This document shows positions 8,021-15,255 of a stretch of DNA of 64,000 bases, piece by piece. A program made the translations under genes and the position numbers. The stretch is taken from assembly GCF_025144335.1 (NCBI RefSeq), contig NZ_CP083539.1:1861501-1925500 (forward strand), read 5' to 3'. This stretch comes from Jannaschia sp. W003 (GTDB taxonomy: Bacteria > Pseudomonadota > Alphaproteobacteria > Rhodobacterales > Rhodobacteraceae). Position 1 is the stretch's first letter. The number at the start of each line of letters is the position of its first letter. The notes under the pieces are model-generated. The model did no database searches. It saw only the letters and a list, made by a program, of their open reading frames with translations, and had not been told where the DNA came from.

Positions 8021-8024
8021 GCCG

Positions 8025-9056
8025 ATGCCGCTGGTGGATGGGATGTCGTTCGACCTGACCGTGATCTGGGCCTTCGTGATCGCCTTCGCGGTGCTGGTCT
8101 ACGTGGTGCTCGACGGGTTCGACCTCGGCTTGGGGATGCTGTTCCCCGCGGAGGCCGCCAAGCGCGACCGAGACGTGATGATGAACTCGGTCGCCCCCGT
8201 CTGGGACGGCAACGAGACCTGGCTGGTACTCGGCGGCGGCGGCCTCTTCGCCGCCTTCCCGCTGGCCTACGCGCTGATCTTGCCGGCGCTGTATGCGCCG
8301 CTGATCGCCATGCTGCTGGCCCTCATCTTCCGGGGCGTCGCCTTCGAGTTCCGCTGGCGCACCAAGCGGTGGGAGCGGGTGTGGGACTGGGCCTTCACGG
8401 GCGGCTCGGCGGTGGCGGCCCTCGCGCAGGGCATCGCGCTGGGCGCGCTCCTGCAAGGGATCGCCATCGACGAAGCGGCGCGCGAGTACGCGGGCGGCTG
8501 GTGGGACTGGCTCACCCCGTTCTCGCTCGCCGTCGGGGTGGCGGTGATGTGCGGCTACATGCTGCTCGGCGCGACGTGGCTGGTGATGAAGACCGAAGGC
8601 CCGCTGCAGGAGCGGATGCGCCGCCGGGCGTGGCCGTTGGGGCTGGCCACTTTGGGCTTCATCGGCCTCGTGTCGCTGTGGACGCCGTTCCTGCAGGAGG
8701 GCTACTACAACCGCTGGTTCGCGGGCTGGGGGCTGGCGGCGGCGGTCGCGGTCGGCATCTCGGTGCTGGCGGTCGCGGTGCTGATGTTCCGCTCGCTGAC
8801 GATCCACCGGCACGAGTACCGGCCCTTCGTGCTCTCGCTGCTGCTGTTCGTGCTTTGCTTCGGCGGCCTCGGCGTGTCGATGTTCCCCTACATCGTGCCC
8901 ACCGAGGTGACGATCTGGGAGGCGGCGGCCCCGCGCAACGCGCAGGTGTTCATGCTGGTGGGCGCGGGCTTCCTGATCCCGATCATCCTAGCCTACACGG
9001 CCTACGCCTACTGGGTGTTCCGCGGCAAGATCGACCCCGACGCGGGCTATCACTGA
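8025..9056 (+). CDS. cydB: Cytochrome bd-type ubiquinol oxidase subunit II
   Basis: A 343-residue, about eight-helix membrane protein beginning with FDLTVIWAFVIAFAVLVYVVL, followed by LDGFDLGLGMLF and NSVAPVWDGNETWLVLGGGGLF, which are hallmark CydB segments. It stabilises the haem-bearing subunit I. Translation is probably coupled: the start is 4 nt after the cydA stop and the stop codon overlaps the start of the next small gene by 1 nt (TGATG). Confidence 0.95.
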   Translation: MPLVDGMSFDLTVIWAFVIAFAVLVYVVLDGFDLGLGMLFPAEAAKRDRDVMMNSVAPVWDGNETWLVLGGGGLFAAFPLAYALILPALYAPLIAMLLALIFRGVAFEFRWRTKRWERVWDWAFTGGSAVAALAQGIALGALLQGIAIDEAAREYAGGWWDWLTPFSLAVGVAVMCGYMLLGATWLVMKTEGPLQERMRRRAWPLGLATLGFIGLVSLWTPFLQEGYYNRWFAGWGLAAAVAVGISVLAVAVLMFRSLTIHRHEYRPFVLSLLLFVLCFGGLGVSMFPYIVPTEVTIWEAAAPRNAQVFMLVGAGFLIPIILAYTAYAYWVFRGKIDPDAGYH

Positions 9057-9826
9057 TGGGGCGGCGGCTGCTCTGGTTCTTCGGCCTCTGGCTCGCTTCG
9101 GTGCTGGCGCTGGGCGCCGTCGCCTGGGTGCTGCGGCTCTGGATCGCCTGACGCCTGCGGCGTCGCGGTGACGCGCGTGAGCGGCTCGCTCTGGCCGTAG
9201 AGGATCGCGGTGTCGCCGACGCGCAGCCGCGTGTCCGGCCCCGGCGCGCCCTCGAAGCCGCCCCCTTGGCGCTCGACGCTGAGCACGAGGATGCCGTGCC
9301 CCGCGAGACCCAGTTCGCGCAGCGTGCCGCGCAGGAGCGGCGAGGCGGGGCCGACCTCGGCCTCCACCACGCGCCAGTCCTCGCGCAGGTGCAGGAGACC
9401 CGCGTAGTCGCGCAGGTCGAGCGTGGCGCTCTCGCGCAGGAACCGCTCGATGGCGGGGCGCATCCAGCGGTCGAGCTTCTGCGAGCGGGCCAGCGCGATA
9501 AGGAGCGCGAGGCCCGCGGCCAGCACCGCCAGCTTCTCCCACGTCGGATAGCTCTCGCCCACGAAGCTGAGCATCAGCGTCGAGATCACCGTGACGATGC
9601 CCGCCGAGCCGAGGCGGATCAGCCAGGCGATCACGCGCCGCCGCGCAGGCCCGTTCACCACGTTCTCGCTCTCGCCGGTGGTGAAGCCCGAGCCCGAGAA
9701 GGCCGATAGCGCCTGGAACCGCGCCACGTCGTCGCTGACCCCGGTCATGGCGAGCGCGATGGCCCCGATGCGGACCACGAGGAACGACAGGGTGAGGATC
9801 GAGAGGACGGATATGATGGCGATCAT
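9050..9826 (-). CDS. Membrane protein with Trk-like pore motif and C-terminal TrkA_C (RCK) domain
   Basis: A 258-residue protein. Helices are predicted at about 1-27, 65-90 and 98-113. Between the first two lies ALSAFSGSGFTTGESE (39-54), reminiscent of the K+-filter P-loops of TrkH/KtrB proteins. Residues about 150-218 form a TrkA_C/RCK_C domain (SPLLRGTLRELGLAGHGILVL, then LRVGDTAILYG). The C-terminal tail (about 222-258) is Pro/Gln/Glu-rich and is simply the antisense of the DUF2474-like gene, so it may be non-functional. The ATG at 9826 was preferred because 54 upstream residues are low-complexity Arg/Pro. A role in ion transport is plausible but unproven. Confidence 0.68.
   Translation of the reverse strand: MIAIISVLSILTLSFLVVRIGAIALAMTGVSDDVARFQALSAFSGSGFTTGESENVVNGPARRRVIAWLIRLGSAGIVTVISTLMLSFVGESYPTWEKLAVLAAGLALLIALARSQKLDRWMRPAIERFLRESATLDLRDYAGLLHLREDWRVVEAEVGPASPLLRGTLRELGLAGHGILVLSVERQGGGFEGAPGPDTRLRVGDTAILYGQSEPLTRVTATPQASGDPEPQHPGDGAQRQHRSEPEAEEPEQPPPHQ
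9056..9151 (+). CDS. DUF2474-like (CydX-like) single-helix subunit of the bd oxidase
   Basis: A 31-residue protein starts at ATG 9056, overlapping the cydB stop by one base. It begins MGRRLLWFFGLWLAS, is positively charged at the N-terminus and has one transmembrane helix with several Trp. Small DUF2474 proteins at this position after CioAB, like CydX in other systems, are known accessory subunits of bd oxidases. The whole gene lies antisense to the 3' end of the Trk-like gene. Identification rests on position, size and topology. Confidence 0.72.
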   Translation: MGRRLLWFFGLWLASVLALGAVAWVLRLWIA

Positions 9827-9988
9827 GGAAGGGGAGGTAGCGGGGCGGGGCGGGAGGGCAAAGCGCGGCGCGCGGCGGACCTGCTCCGGGGCGTCAGGCC
9901 GCCGTGCGCGCTGCCGCTGCGGAGCGCGTCGCGGGTTGTCAGCCGAGGCCCCGGCGCAGGGCCGGAGCGGGGAGGTGGAGATGGACAC

Positions 9989-10009
9989 GCCCCGGCCTCG
10001 AGCCGGGGC
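9989..10009. repeat. REP-like palindrome, copy 2
   Basis: GCCCCGGC, CTCGA loop, GCCGGGGC with the same ACAC/CAC left flank and CTCTGG right flank as 5256-5276. It occupies the 255-bp gap between the Trk-like gene and the nitrile hydratase operon, in which I see no gene. Confidence 0.6.
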
Positions 10010-10081
10010 CTCTGGCCGCCGCTGGGGCTACCGCTGCGGAGCGCAGCAGAAGACCGGGACCAAGAACCCTAGCGCCCCCTT

Positions 10082-10723
10082 CTAAGCCGCCGCCGCCTCC
10101 GCCACCCCGATCATGCTGTCGCGCGTCACCAGCTCAGCCAGCCGCGCCTCGTCCCAGCCTTCCGTCCCCGCGGGCCGGCGCGGCACCACCACGTAGCGCA
10201 TGTCGGCGGTCGAATCGTGGACCCGCACCTCCACGCCCTCGGGCAGCACGGTGCCGAACTCGGCGAGCACGGCGCGCGGCTCGCGGACGGTGCGCGAGCG
10301 GTAGGCGCGGCTCTTGTACCAGTCGGGCGGCAGGCCGAGCAGGTTGCGCGGGTAGCACGAGCACAGGGTGCACACGACGACGTTGTGCAGACGGTCCGTG
10401 TTCTCCAGCGCGATCAGCCGCAGCGGCCCGACGTCGAGCCCCATCTCCGCGCAGGCTGCCGAGCCGTCGCGCAGCGCGCGTTCGCGGAACGCCGGGTCGG
10501 TCCAGACGCGGGCGACGAAGCGCGCTCCGCCCGCGGGCGAGCGGGCGTCCATCGCCTCGACCTGCGCGCGGATCGCGGCGTGGGTGGTGACCCCGCGCTC
10601 CACCATCAGCTCGCGGATCGCGATCTCCATCGTCTGCCAGTAGGTCAGCGGCCCGTCCTGATCGGCCCGGTAGGGATGGCCCGAGGGGCTGAGTCCCTCG
10701 TGGTCGTGATGATCGTGGGGCAT
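10082..10723 (-). CDS. nthA: Nitrile hydratase / thiocyanate hydrolase-type alpha (metal-binding) subunit, cobalt motif
   Basis: A 213-residue protein with the claw-setting motif VCTLCSC (Cys118, Cys121, Ser122, Cys123); Thr after the first Cys is the cobalt-type signature (iron enzymes have Ser). LGLPPDWYKS, VREPRAVLAEFG and LVTRDSMIGV are family hallmarks. The N-terminus MPHDHHDHEG is His-rich and may help metal loading. The enzyme hydrates nitriles to amides or, in the thiocyanate hydrolase branch, cleaves SCN- to COS and ammonia. It is the last gene of a four-gene overlapping operon; its ATG overlaps the preceding stop by 1 nt. Confidence 0.9.
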   Translation of the reverse strand: MPHDHHDHEGLSPSGHPYRADQDGPLTYWQTMEIAIRELMVERGVTTHAAIRAQVEAMDARSPAGGARFVARVWTDPAFRERALRDGSAACAEMGLDVGPLRLIALENTDRLHNVVVCTLCSCYPRNLLGLPPDWYKSRAYRSRTVREPRAVLAEFGTVLPEGVEVRVHDSTADMRYVVVPRRPAGTEGWDEARLAELVTRDSMIGVAEAAAA

Positions 10724-10998
10724 CAGAGCGGCTCCAGCCAGTGCTCGTAGATCTCGGCCTCGATCGTGTCGCCCGGGGCATCGCTCCGGCCCCAGACCTC
10801 CACGGCGCGGAACCGCACCCGGTAGAGCGCCCGCCGCGCGCCCGGCCGCCCGTAGGCCAGCGCCTCGGGGTCGGCGAAGGGCCCCAGCACGCGCTCCACC
10901 TCGCCGGCATGGCCGCGCAGGTAGTGGGGCGTGCGCACGTGGCCCGGCGGCGCCATCCGGCGCACCCGGACGCGCGCGCCGCGCGCGAACTCAGCCAC
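10723..10998 (-). CDS. Nitrile hydratase beta-subunit C-terminal (SH3-like) domain as a separate protein
   Basis: A 91-residue protein starting at GTG 10998. It holds the SH3-like beta-barrel of the nitrile hydratase beta subunit: FARGARVRVRRMAPPGHVRTPHYLRG, then GRPGARRALYRVRF, and finally the conserved terminal strand with EIYEHWLEPL. Normally this is the C-terminal half of a roughly 220-residue beta chain. Here the N-terminal half is encoded separately upstream, as in thiocyanate hydrolase and toyocamycin nitrile hydratase. Its start overlaps the upstream stop by 8 nt. Confidence 0.85.
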   Translation of the reverse strand: MAEFARGARVRVRRMAPPGHVRTPHYLRGHAGEVERVLGPFADPEALAYGRPGARRALYRVRFRAVEVWGRSDAPGDTIEAEIYEHWLEPL

Positions 10999-11338
10999 CC
11001 GCTGTCGCCTCGCCGTAGGTCTCGCCGCGCGCCCGGACCTCGGCCATGCGGGCGCCTAGCTCGGACGGGGTGTAGAGGCCCTGCTCCAGGAGGTTCTGGT
11101 TTAAGGAGGCGACCCAGCGCTCGTAGTAGCTCATGCGCTCGAAGGCGTCCTCGCCCATGTCCTCGAGCACCCGGCGCAGGCCGTCCACGGTGAACACCCC
11201 CTCTAGCCCGGCCAGGATCACCAGCGCGTCTACCCGCTTCTCCCACAGCGCGAAGTCGTGGTCCTCTCGCGGCACGGGGCCGGCTAGATCGCCGCCCATG
11301 TCGTGCCAGCGGCGACCCGGATCGGCGGCGTCGCTCAC
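10991..11338 (-). CDS. Nitrile hydratase beta-subunit N-terminal domain / accessory-like protein
   Basis: A 115-residue protein starting at GTG 11338, which overlaps the DUF442 stop (GTGA). HDMGGDLAGPVPRE (12-25) and LWEKRVDALVIL match the N-terminal half of nitrile hydratase beta, and the helical YYERWVASLNQNLLEQGLYT matches the same region (Y-E-x-W-L-x-x-L-E). It could serve as the true beta-N (ScnA-like) subunit or as a P14K-like maturation protein; HDMGG favours the beta-N subunit. No other accessory gene is nearby. Confidence 0.75.
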   Translation of the reverse strand: MSDAADPGRRWHDMGGDLAGPVPREDHDFALWEKRVDALVILAGLEGVFTVDGLRRVLEDMGEDAFERMSYYERWVASLNQNLLEQGLYTPSELGARMAEVRARGETYGEATAGG

Positions 11339-11760
11339 GTCGCGGCCAGCGCGTCGATCTGCGCGCCGAGCTGCGGCATCGGGTAGCCCGCCCGCTCGAG
11401 GGCCGCGAGGATGTCGCCCGTGGGCTGGCGCCCCGCCTCGGCCAGCGCCCAGAGGATCGCCGAGCGGGTGCCCGACCGGCAGTAGAGCATGACCCGCCCC
11501 TCGGCCCCGTCGATCGCGGCGCGCTGCTCGTCCACGGCGTCCACGGTGATGCCGGGCGTGGTCACGGGGTTGTAGACGAAGTGGAGCCCCGCCTCCGCCG
11601 CCGCCCGCTCCATGGTGCCGGCCTGGTGCGTGGGCGGCACCTCCGCGTCGGGGCGGTTGCACACCACGGTGGTGAAGCCCTCGGCGGCCAGCGCCGCCAT
11701 GTCCGCGGGCTCGATCATCGGGGCGGTGGAGACGGCGGGGGAGAGGGGGCGCAGGTCCAT
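11335..11760 (-). CDS. DUF442 (TIGR01244-type) phosphatase/sulfurtransferase-fold protein
   Basis: A 141-residue protein beginning MDLRPLSPAVSTAPMI. It has the DUF442 N-terminal pattern LAAEGFTTVVCNRPDAE and the active loop YCRSGTRS with Cys94 and Arg99. The loop resembles a rhodanese CRSG-x-R loop within a tyrosine-phosphatase-like fold. Related domains fused to or beside sulfur dioxygenases act in sulfide metabolism. ATG 11760 was chosen because upstream residues are Arg/Ala-rich filler. It is the first gene of the operon with the split nitrile hydratase, overlapping it by 4 nt, which suggests a linked sulfur or cyano-compound function. Confidence 0.82.
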   Translation of the reverse strand: MDLRPLSPAVSTAPMIEPADMAALAAEGFTTVVCNRPDAEVPPTHQAGTMERAAAEAGLHFVYNPVTTPGITVDAVDEQRAAIDGAEGRVMLYCRSGTRSAILWALAEAGRQPTGDILAALERAGYPMPQLGAQIDALAAT

Positions 11761-11881
11761 GCGCCATGGATGCGGCGCCACGCGGGCGGCGTCAACGGGG
11801 CGCGCGCGGCGGTAGGCCGCGCCGCTTGCCCTCGCCGCGCGCGGGCGGTCTAACGTGGCGGCAGGCACGAGGGAGGCGCCA

Positions 11882-13774
11882 ATGGGCTATCGCGAGGAAT
11901 ACGAGCGCGCGGCGCGCGACCCCGAGGGGTTCTGGATGAACGCGGCCCGCGCGATTGACTGGGACCGGCCGCCCTCGAAGGCGCTGCACGACACCGGCGG
12001 CCCGCTGCCCCAGTGGTTCGCCGACGCCCACGTGAACGCCTGCCACAACGCCCTCGACCGTCACATTGAGGCGGGACACGGCGAGCGCACCGCGATCATC
12101 CACGACAGCCCCGTCACCGGCACCGTCGAGCACATCTCGTACGCGCAGATGCGCGACCGCACCGCCCGGCTCGCCGGCGCGCTGGCCGCGCGAGGCGTGG
12201 GGTTGGGCGACCGGGTGGTGATCTACATGCCCATGATCCCCGAGACCGTGGTGGCGATGCTGGCCTGCGCCCGGCTCGGCGCGATCCATTCGGTGGTGTT
12301 CGGCGGCTTCGCCTCCGCCGAACTCGCCGCCCGCATCGACGACGCCAAGCCCAAGGCCGTGATCGCCGCCTCCTGCGGCATCGAGCCCGCGCGCGTGGTG
12401 GACTACGTGACGCTGCTCGACGGCGCGCTCGACATGGCGGCCCACGAGCCGGAGGTGTCGATCGTGTTCCGCCGGCCGCAGGGCGGCGCGCCCTCGGACC
12501 GCCACCTCGACTGGGAGGCGGCACAGGAGGGGGTCGAGCCGCACGCTTGCGTCCCCGTGCCCGGCGACCACCCGGCCTACGTGCTCTACACCTCGGGCAC
12601 CACGGGCGCGCCGAAGGGCGTGGTGCGTTCAACGGCCGGGCACCTCGTGGCGCTCGACTGGTCGATGGCGAACATCTACGACGCCCGCCCCGGCGAGGTG
12701 TTCTGGGCGGCCTCGGACGTGGGCTGGGTCGTGGGTCATTCCTACATCGTCTACGCACCGCTGATCCACGGCTGCACCACGGTCGTCTTCGAGGGCAAGC
12801 CCGTGGGCACGCCCGACGCCTCCACCTTCTGGCGGGTGATCGCGGACCACGGCGTCACCGCCTTCTTCACCGCGCCCACCGCCTTCCGGGCCGTGAAGCG
12901 CGAGGATCCGGAGGGCGCGTTGGCGAAGGACTTCGACCTCTCGAAGCTGCGCACGGTCTTCCTCGCCGGAGAGCGGGCCGACCCCGACACCGTCGCCTGG
13001 GTCGAGCGCGCGAGCGGCAAGCCCGTGATCGACCACTGGTGGCAGACCGAGACCGGCTGGGCCATCGCCGCCAACCCCGTCGGACTGGAGCGCCTGACGG
13101 TGAAGTCGGGCTCGCCGTCCGTGCCGATGCCCGGCTACAGGGTCGAGGTGCTGGACGAGGGCGGGCATCCCGTGCCGCCCGGCACGCTGGGCGCTATCGC
13201 CATCCGCCTGCCGCTGCCCCCGGGAACGCTGCCGACGCTTTGGAACGCCGACGCGCGGTTCCGGAAGTCCTACCTCGAGACCTTTTTCGGCTACTACGAG
13301 ACGGGCGACGCGGGCATGCTCGACGAGGACGGCTACCTCTGGATCATGGCCCGCACCGACGACGTCATCAACGTGGCCGGGCACCGCCTGAGCACGGGCG
13401 CCATGGAGGAGGTCCTGGCCGACCATCCGGATGTGGCCGAGTGCGCGGTGATCGGCGCGGCCGACCCGCTAAAGGGGCAGGCCCCGGTGGGATTCCTGTG
13501 CCTCAACAAGGGCGTAGACCGCGCGGAGGCCGACGTGGCGCGCGAATGCGTGGCGCTCGTGCGCGAGCGGATCGGCCCTGTGGCCGCGTTCCGCGACGCC
13601 GCCGTGGTGCCGCGCCTGCCCAAGACGCGTTCGGGCAAGATTCTGCGCGGGATCATGGGCCGCATCGCCGACGGCCGCGACTTCAAGGCCCCCGCCACGA
13701 TCGACGACCCCGCGATCCTCGACGAGATCCGCGAGGCGCTCGGCCGGCTCGGTTACCCCCGCGACGGGGCCTAG
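11882..13774 (+). CDS. prpE: Propionyl-CoA synthetase (PrpE/ACSS3-like AMP-forming ligase)
   Basis: A 630-residue ANL-superfamily enzyme. It contains YTSGTTGAPKGVV (P-loop-like A3 motif), WWQTETGW (A5), YYETGDAG (A7) and the catalytic-lysine motif LPKTRSGKILRG near the C-terminus. The N-terminus MGYREEYERAARDPEGFWMNAARAIDW is typical of PrpE rather than of Acs. It activates propionate (or acetate) to the acyl-CoA through an acyl-adenylate. GGGAGG precedes ATG 11882. Divergent from the DUF442 gene (121 bp gap) and followed after 8 nt by a histidine kinase. Confidence 0.9.
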   Translation: MGYREEYERAARDPEGFWMNAARAIDWDRPPSKALHDTGGPLPQWFADAHVNACHNALDRHIEAGHGERTAIIHDSPVTGTVEHISYAQMRDRTARLAGALAARGVGLGDRVVIYMPMIPETVVAMLACARLGAIHSVVFGGFASAELAARIDDAKPKAVIAASCGIEPARVVDYVTLLDGALDMAAHEPEVSIVFRRPQGGAPSDRHLDWEAAQEGVEPHACVPVPGDHPAYVLYTSGTTGAPKGVVRSTAGHLVALDWSMANIYDARPGEVFWAASDVGWVVGHSYIVYAPLIHGCTTVVFEGKPVGTPDASTFWRVIADHGVTAFFTAPTAFRAVKREDPEGALAKDFDLSKLRTVFLAGERADPDTVAWVERASGKPVIDHWWQTETGWAIAANPVGLERLTVKSGSPSVPMPGYRVEVLDEGGHPVPPGTLGAIAIRLPLPPGTLPTLWNADARFRKSYLETFFGYYETGDAGMLDEDGYLWIMARTDDVINVAGHRLSTGAMEEVLADHPDVAECAVIGAADPLKGQAPVGFLCLNKGVDRAEADVARECVALVRERIGPVAAFRDAAVVPRLPKTRSGKILRGIMGRIADGRDFKAPATIDDPAILDEIREALGRLGYPRDGA

Positions 13775-13782
13775 CGCCGCCG

Positions 13783-15255
13783 GTGTCGGGCGAGCCGGAG
13801 CATTCCGAGCGCGTGGACCCGGTCGCCCTGCTGGCCCACGACCTGCGCGCCGCGACCGCCGACGTGGTCGGCGGGCTGCGCCTGCTGGAAGGCGAGGCGC
13901 TGACGCCCGACGCCCACGCCCAGGTCGAGCGGGTGCGCGCCTCCACCGAACTCCTCGCGCGGCTCGTCGAGGAGCTTCTGGGCGAGCGGGGCGGGGCGGG
14001 CGGAGCGGCGCGCGGAGACGCGGTCGCGGACCTCGCCCGCATCCTCGAGGACGAGCTGCGCCGCTGGCGCGGGGCGGGCGCGCCGCAGGGCGTGGCCGTG
14101 ACCCTTACGCGGGAGGCGCTCCTTCCCGCGCTCCTCGCGGTGGAGCCGCTCGCCTTGCGCCGCATCATCGCGAACGCCATGGGCAACGCCCTGCGCCACG
14201 CCCGCGCCGCGGTGGAGCTGCGCGCCGCGCCGGGCGAGGGCGGCACCGTCGTGATCGAGGTGCTGGACGACGGGCCAGGCTTTCCCGCAGACGTGCTTGA
14301 CGATCCGTTCCGTGCCGCGCGTCCCGGCGCGGGTTCGGTCGGCACGGGGCTGGGGCTGCACATCGCGGCCGATCATGCCGAGTGGATCGGCGGGCGGCTG
14401 GAGATCCGGAACCGCAGCGGGGGCGGGGGCGCCGTGGCGCTCACGCTGCCCGCCGCGCTCGCGCTCGCGCCGGTGTCCGAAGCCGCGCCCGCCGACCTGA
14501 CCGGCTGGCGCATCCTCGTGGCCGACGACAGCGCGACGGTACAGTCCCTCGTCGCGGGGATGCTGGGACAGCTCGGCGCCACATCGGAGCGGGCCGGCGA
14601 CGGCGTGGCCGCGCTGAACTGGCTGGCCCGCGAGCGCTTCGACCTGGCCCTCATCGACGTGGAGATGCCGGTGCTCGGCGGCCGCGAGGTGATCCGCGCC
14701 GAGCGTCTGCGCCAGGCCCGCGGGGTGGCGCCGCCGACGCCGCTCGTGGCGCTCACGGGGCACGCCTCGCCCGCCATGCGCGAGGCGCTCCTAGAGGACG
14801 GCGCCGAGGGGATGCTGCCCAAGCCCCTGCCGGAGATCGACGTGTTCGGCCGCATGCTCGCCGGGATCGTGGAGGCCGCGGGCGGGCGCCTCGACTGGCA
14901 ACCGGACGCCGCGCCGCCCCTGTCGGCGGCGACCCTGGCCTCGCTGATGATGGCGGCCGGTCCCGATCACGTGGGCGAGGTGCTCGCGCGGCTTCGCGGC
15001 GATCTCGCGGACACCGAGGCGGCGCTGGACGCGGCCCTGCGGGCGTCGGACCGTCAGGGGGTGCGCTTCCAGACTCACGTGCTGCTGTCGCTCGCCGGCG
15101 CGATCGGCGCGCTCCCCACCCAGTCCGTGGCCCGCCGCCTCAACGCGCTGGCCCATGACGGGCCGGACGAGGCGGTGCGGATCACGGGGCGCATCTGCCT
15201 CTCCCGCCTCGGCGAGCTGCGCACCGAACTGGAGGGCGCGGTTCAGAACCCGTAG
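13783..15255 (+). CDS. Soluble hybrid sensor kinase (HisKA-HATPase-REC-Hpt)
   Basis: A 490-residue protein starting at GTG 13783. The H-box is VALLAHDLRAATADVVGG with His19. The ATPase has NAMGNALRHA (N box, 131-140), DDGPGF (162-167) and GTGLGLHIA (187-195). The receiver domain spans about 242-365 with Asp248/Asp249, phospho-acceptor Asp292 and Lys347. The C-terminus is Hpt-like with candidate His432 (QTHVLLSLAGAIGAL). No transmembrane helix or input domain is visible, so it would be cytosolic and receive signals from a partner. It follows prpE by 8 nt, suggesting co-transcription. No cognate regulator is adjacent. Confidence 0.82.
   Translation: MSGEPEHSERVDPVALLAHDLRAATADVVGGLRLLEGEALTPDAHAQVERVRASTELLARLVEELLGERGGAGGAARGDAVADLARILEDELRRWRGAGAPQGVAVTLTREALLPALLAVEPLALRRIIANAMGNALRHARAAVELRAAPGEGGTVVIEVLDDGPGFPADVLDDPFRAARPGAGSVGTGLGLHIAADHAEWIGGRLEIRNRSGGGGAVALTLPAALALAPVSEAAPADLTGWRILVADDSATVQSLVAGMLGQLGATSERAGDGVAALNWLARERFDLALIDVEMPVLGGREVIRAERLRQARGVAPPTPLVALTGHASPAMREALLEDGAEGMLPKPLPEIDVFGRMLAGIVEAAGGRLDWQPDAAPPLSAATLASLMMAAGPDHVGEVLARLRGDLADTEAALDAALRASDRQGVRFQTHVLLSLAGAIGALPTQSVARRLNALAHDGPDEAVRITGRICLSRLGELRTELEGAVQNP

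Noticed and set aside
10723..11338. Frameshift or sequencing error breaking a single nitrile hydratase beta gene
   Set aside because: Both halves have their own GTG start and overlapping stop/start typical of operons, and split beta chains are known in thiocyanate hydrolase; an error is still possible and would need reads to exclude.
12547..13782. Very long plus-strand frame upstream of the hybrid kinase, antisense-rich Arg/Ala/Gly sequence
   Set aside because: It overlaps prpE in another frame; composition is the usual high-GC shadow. Only the part after GTG 13783 encodes recognisable domains.
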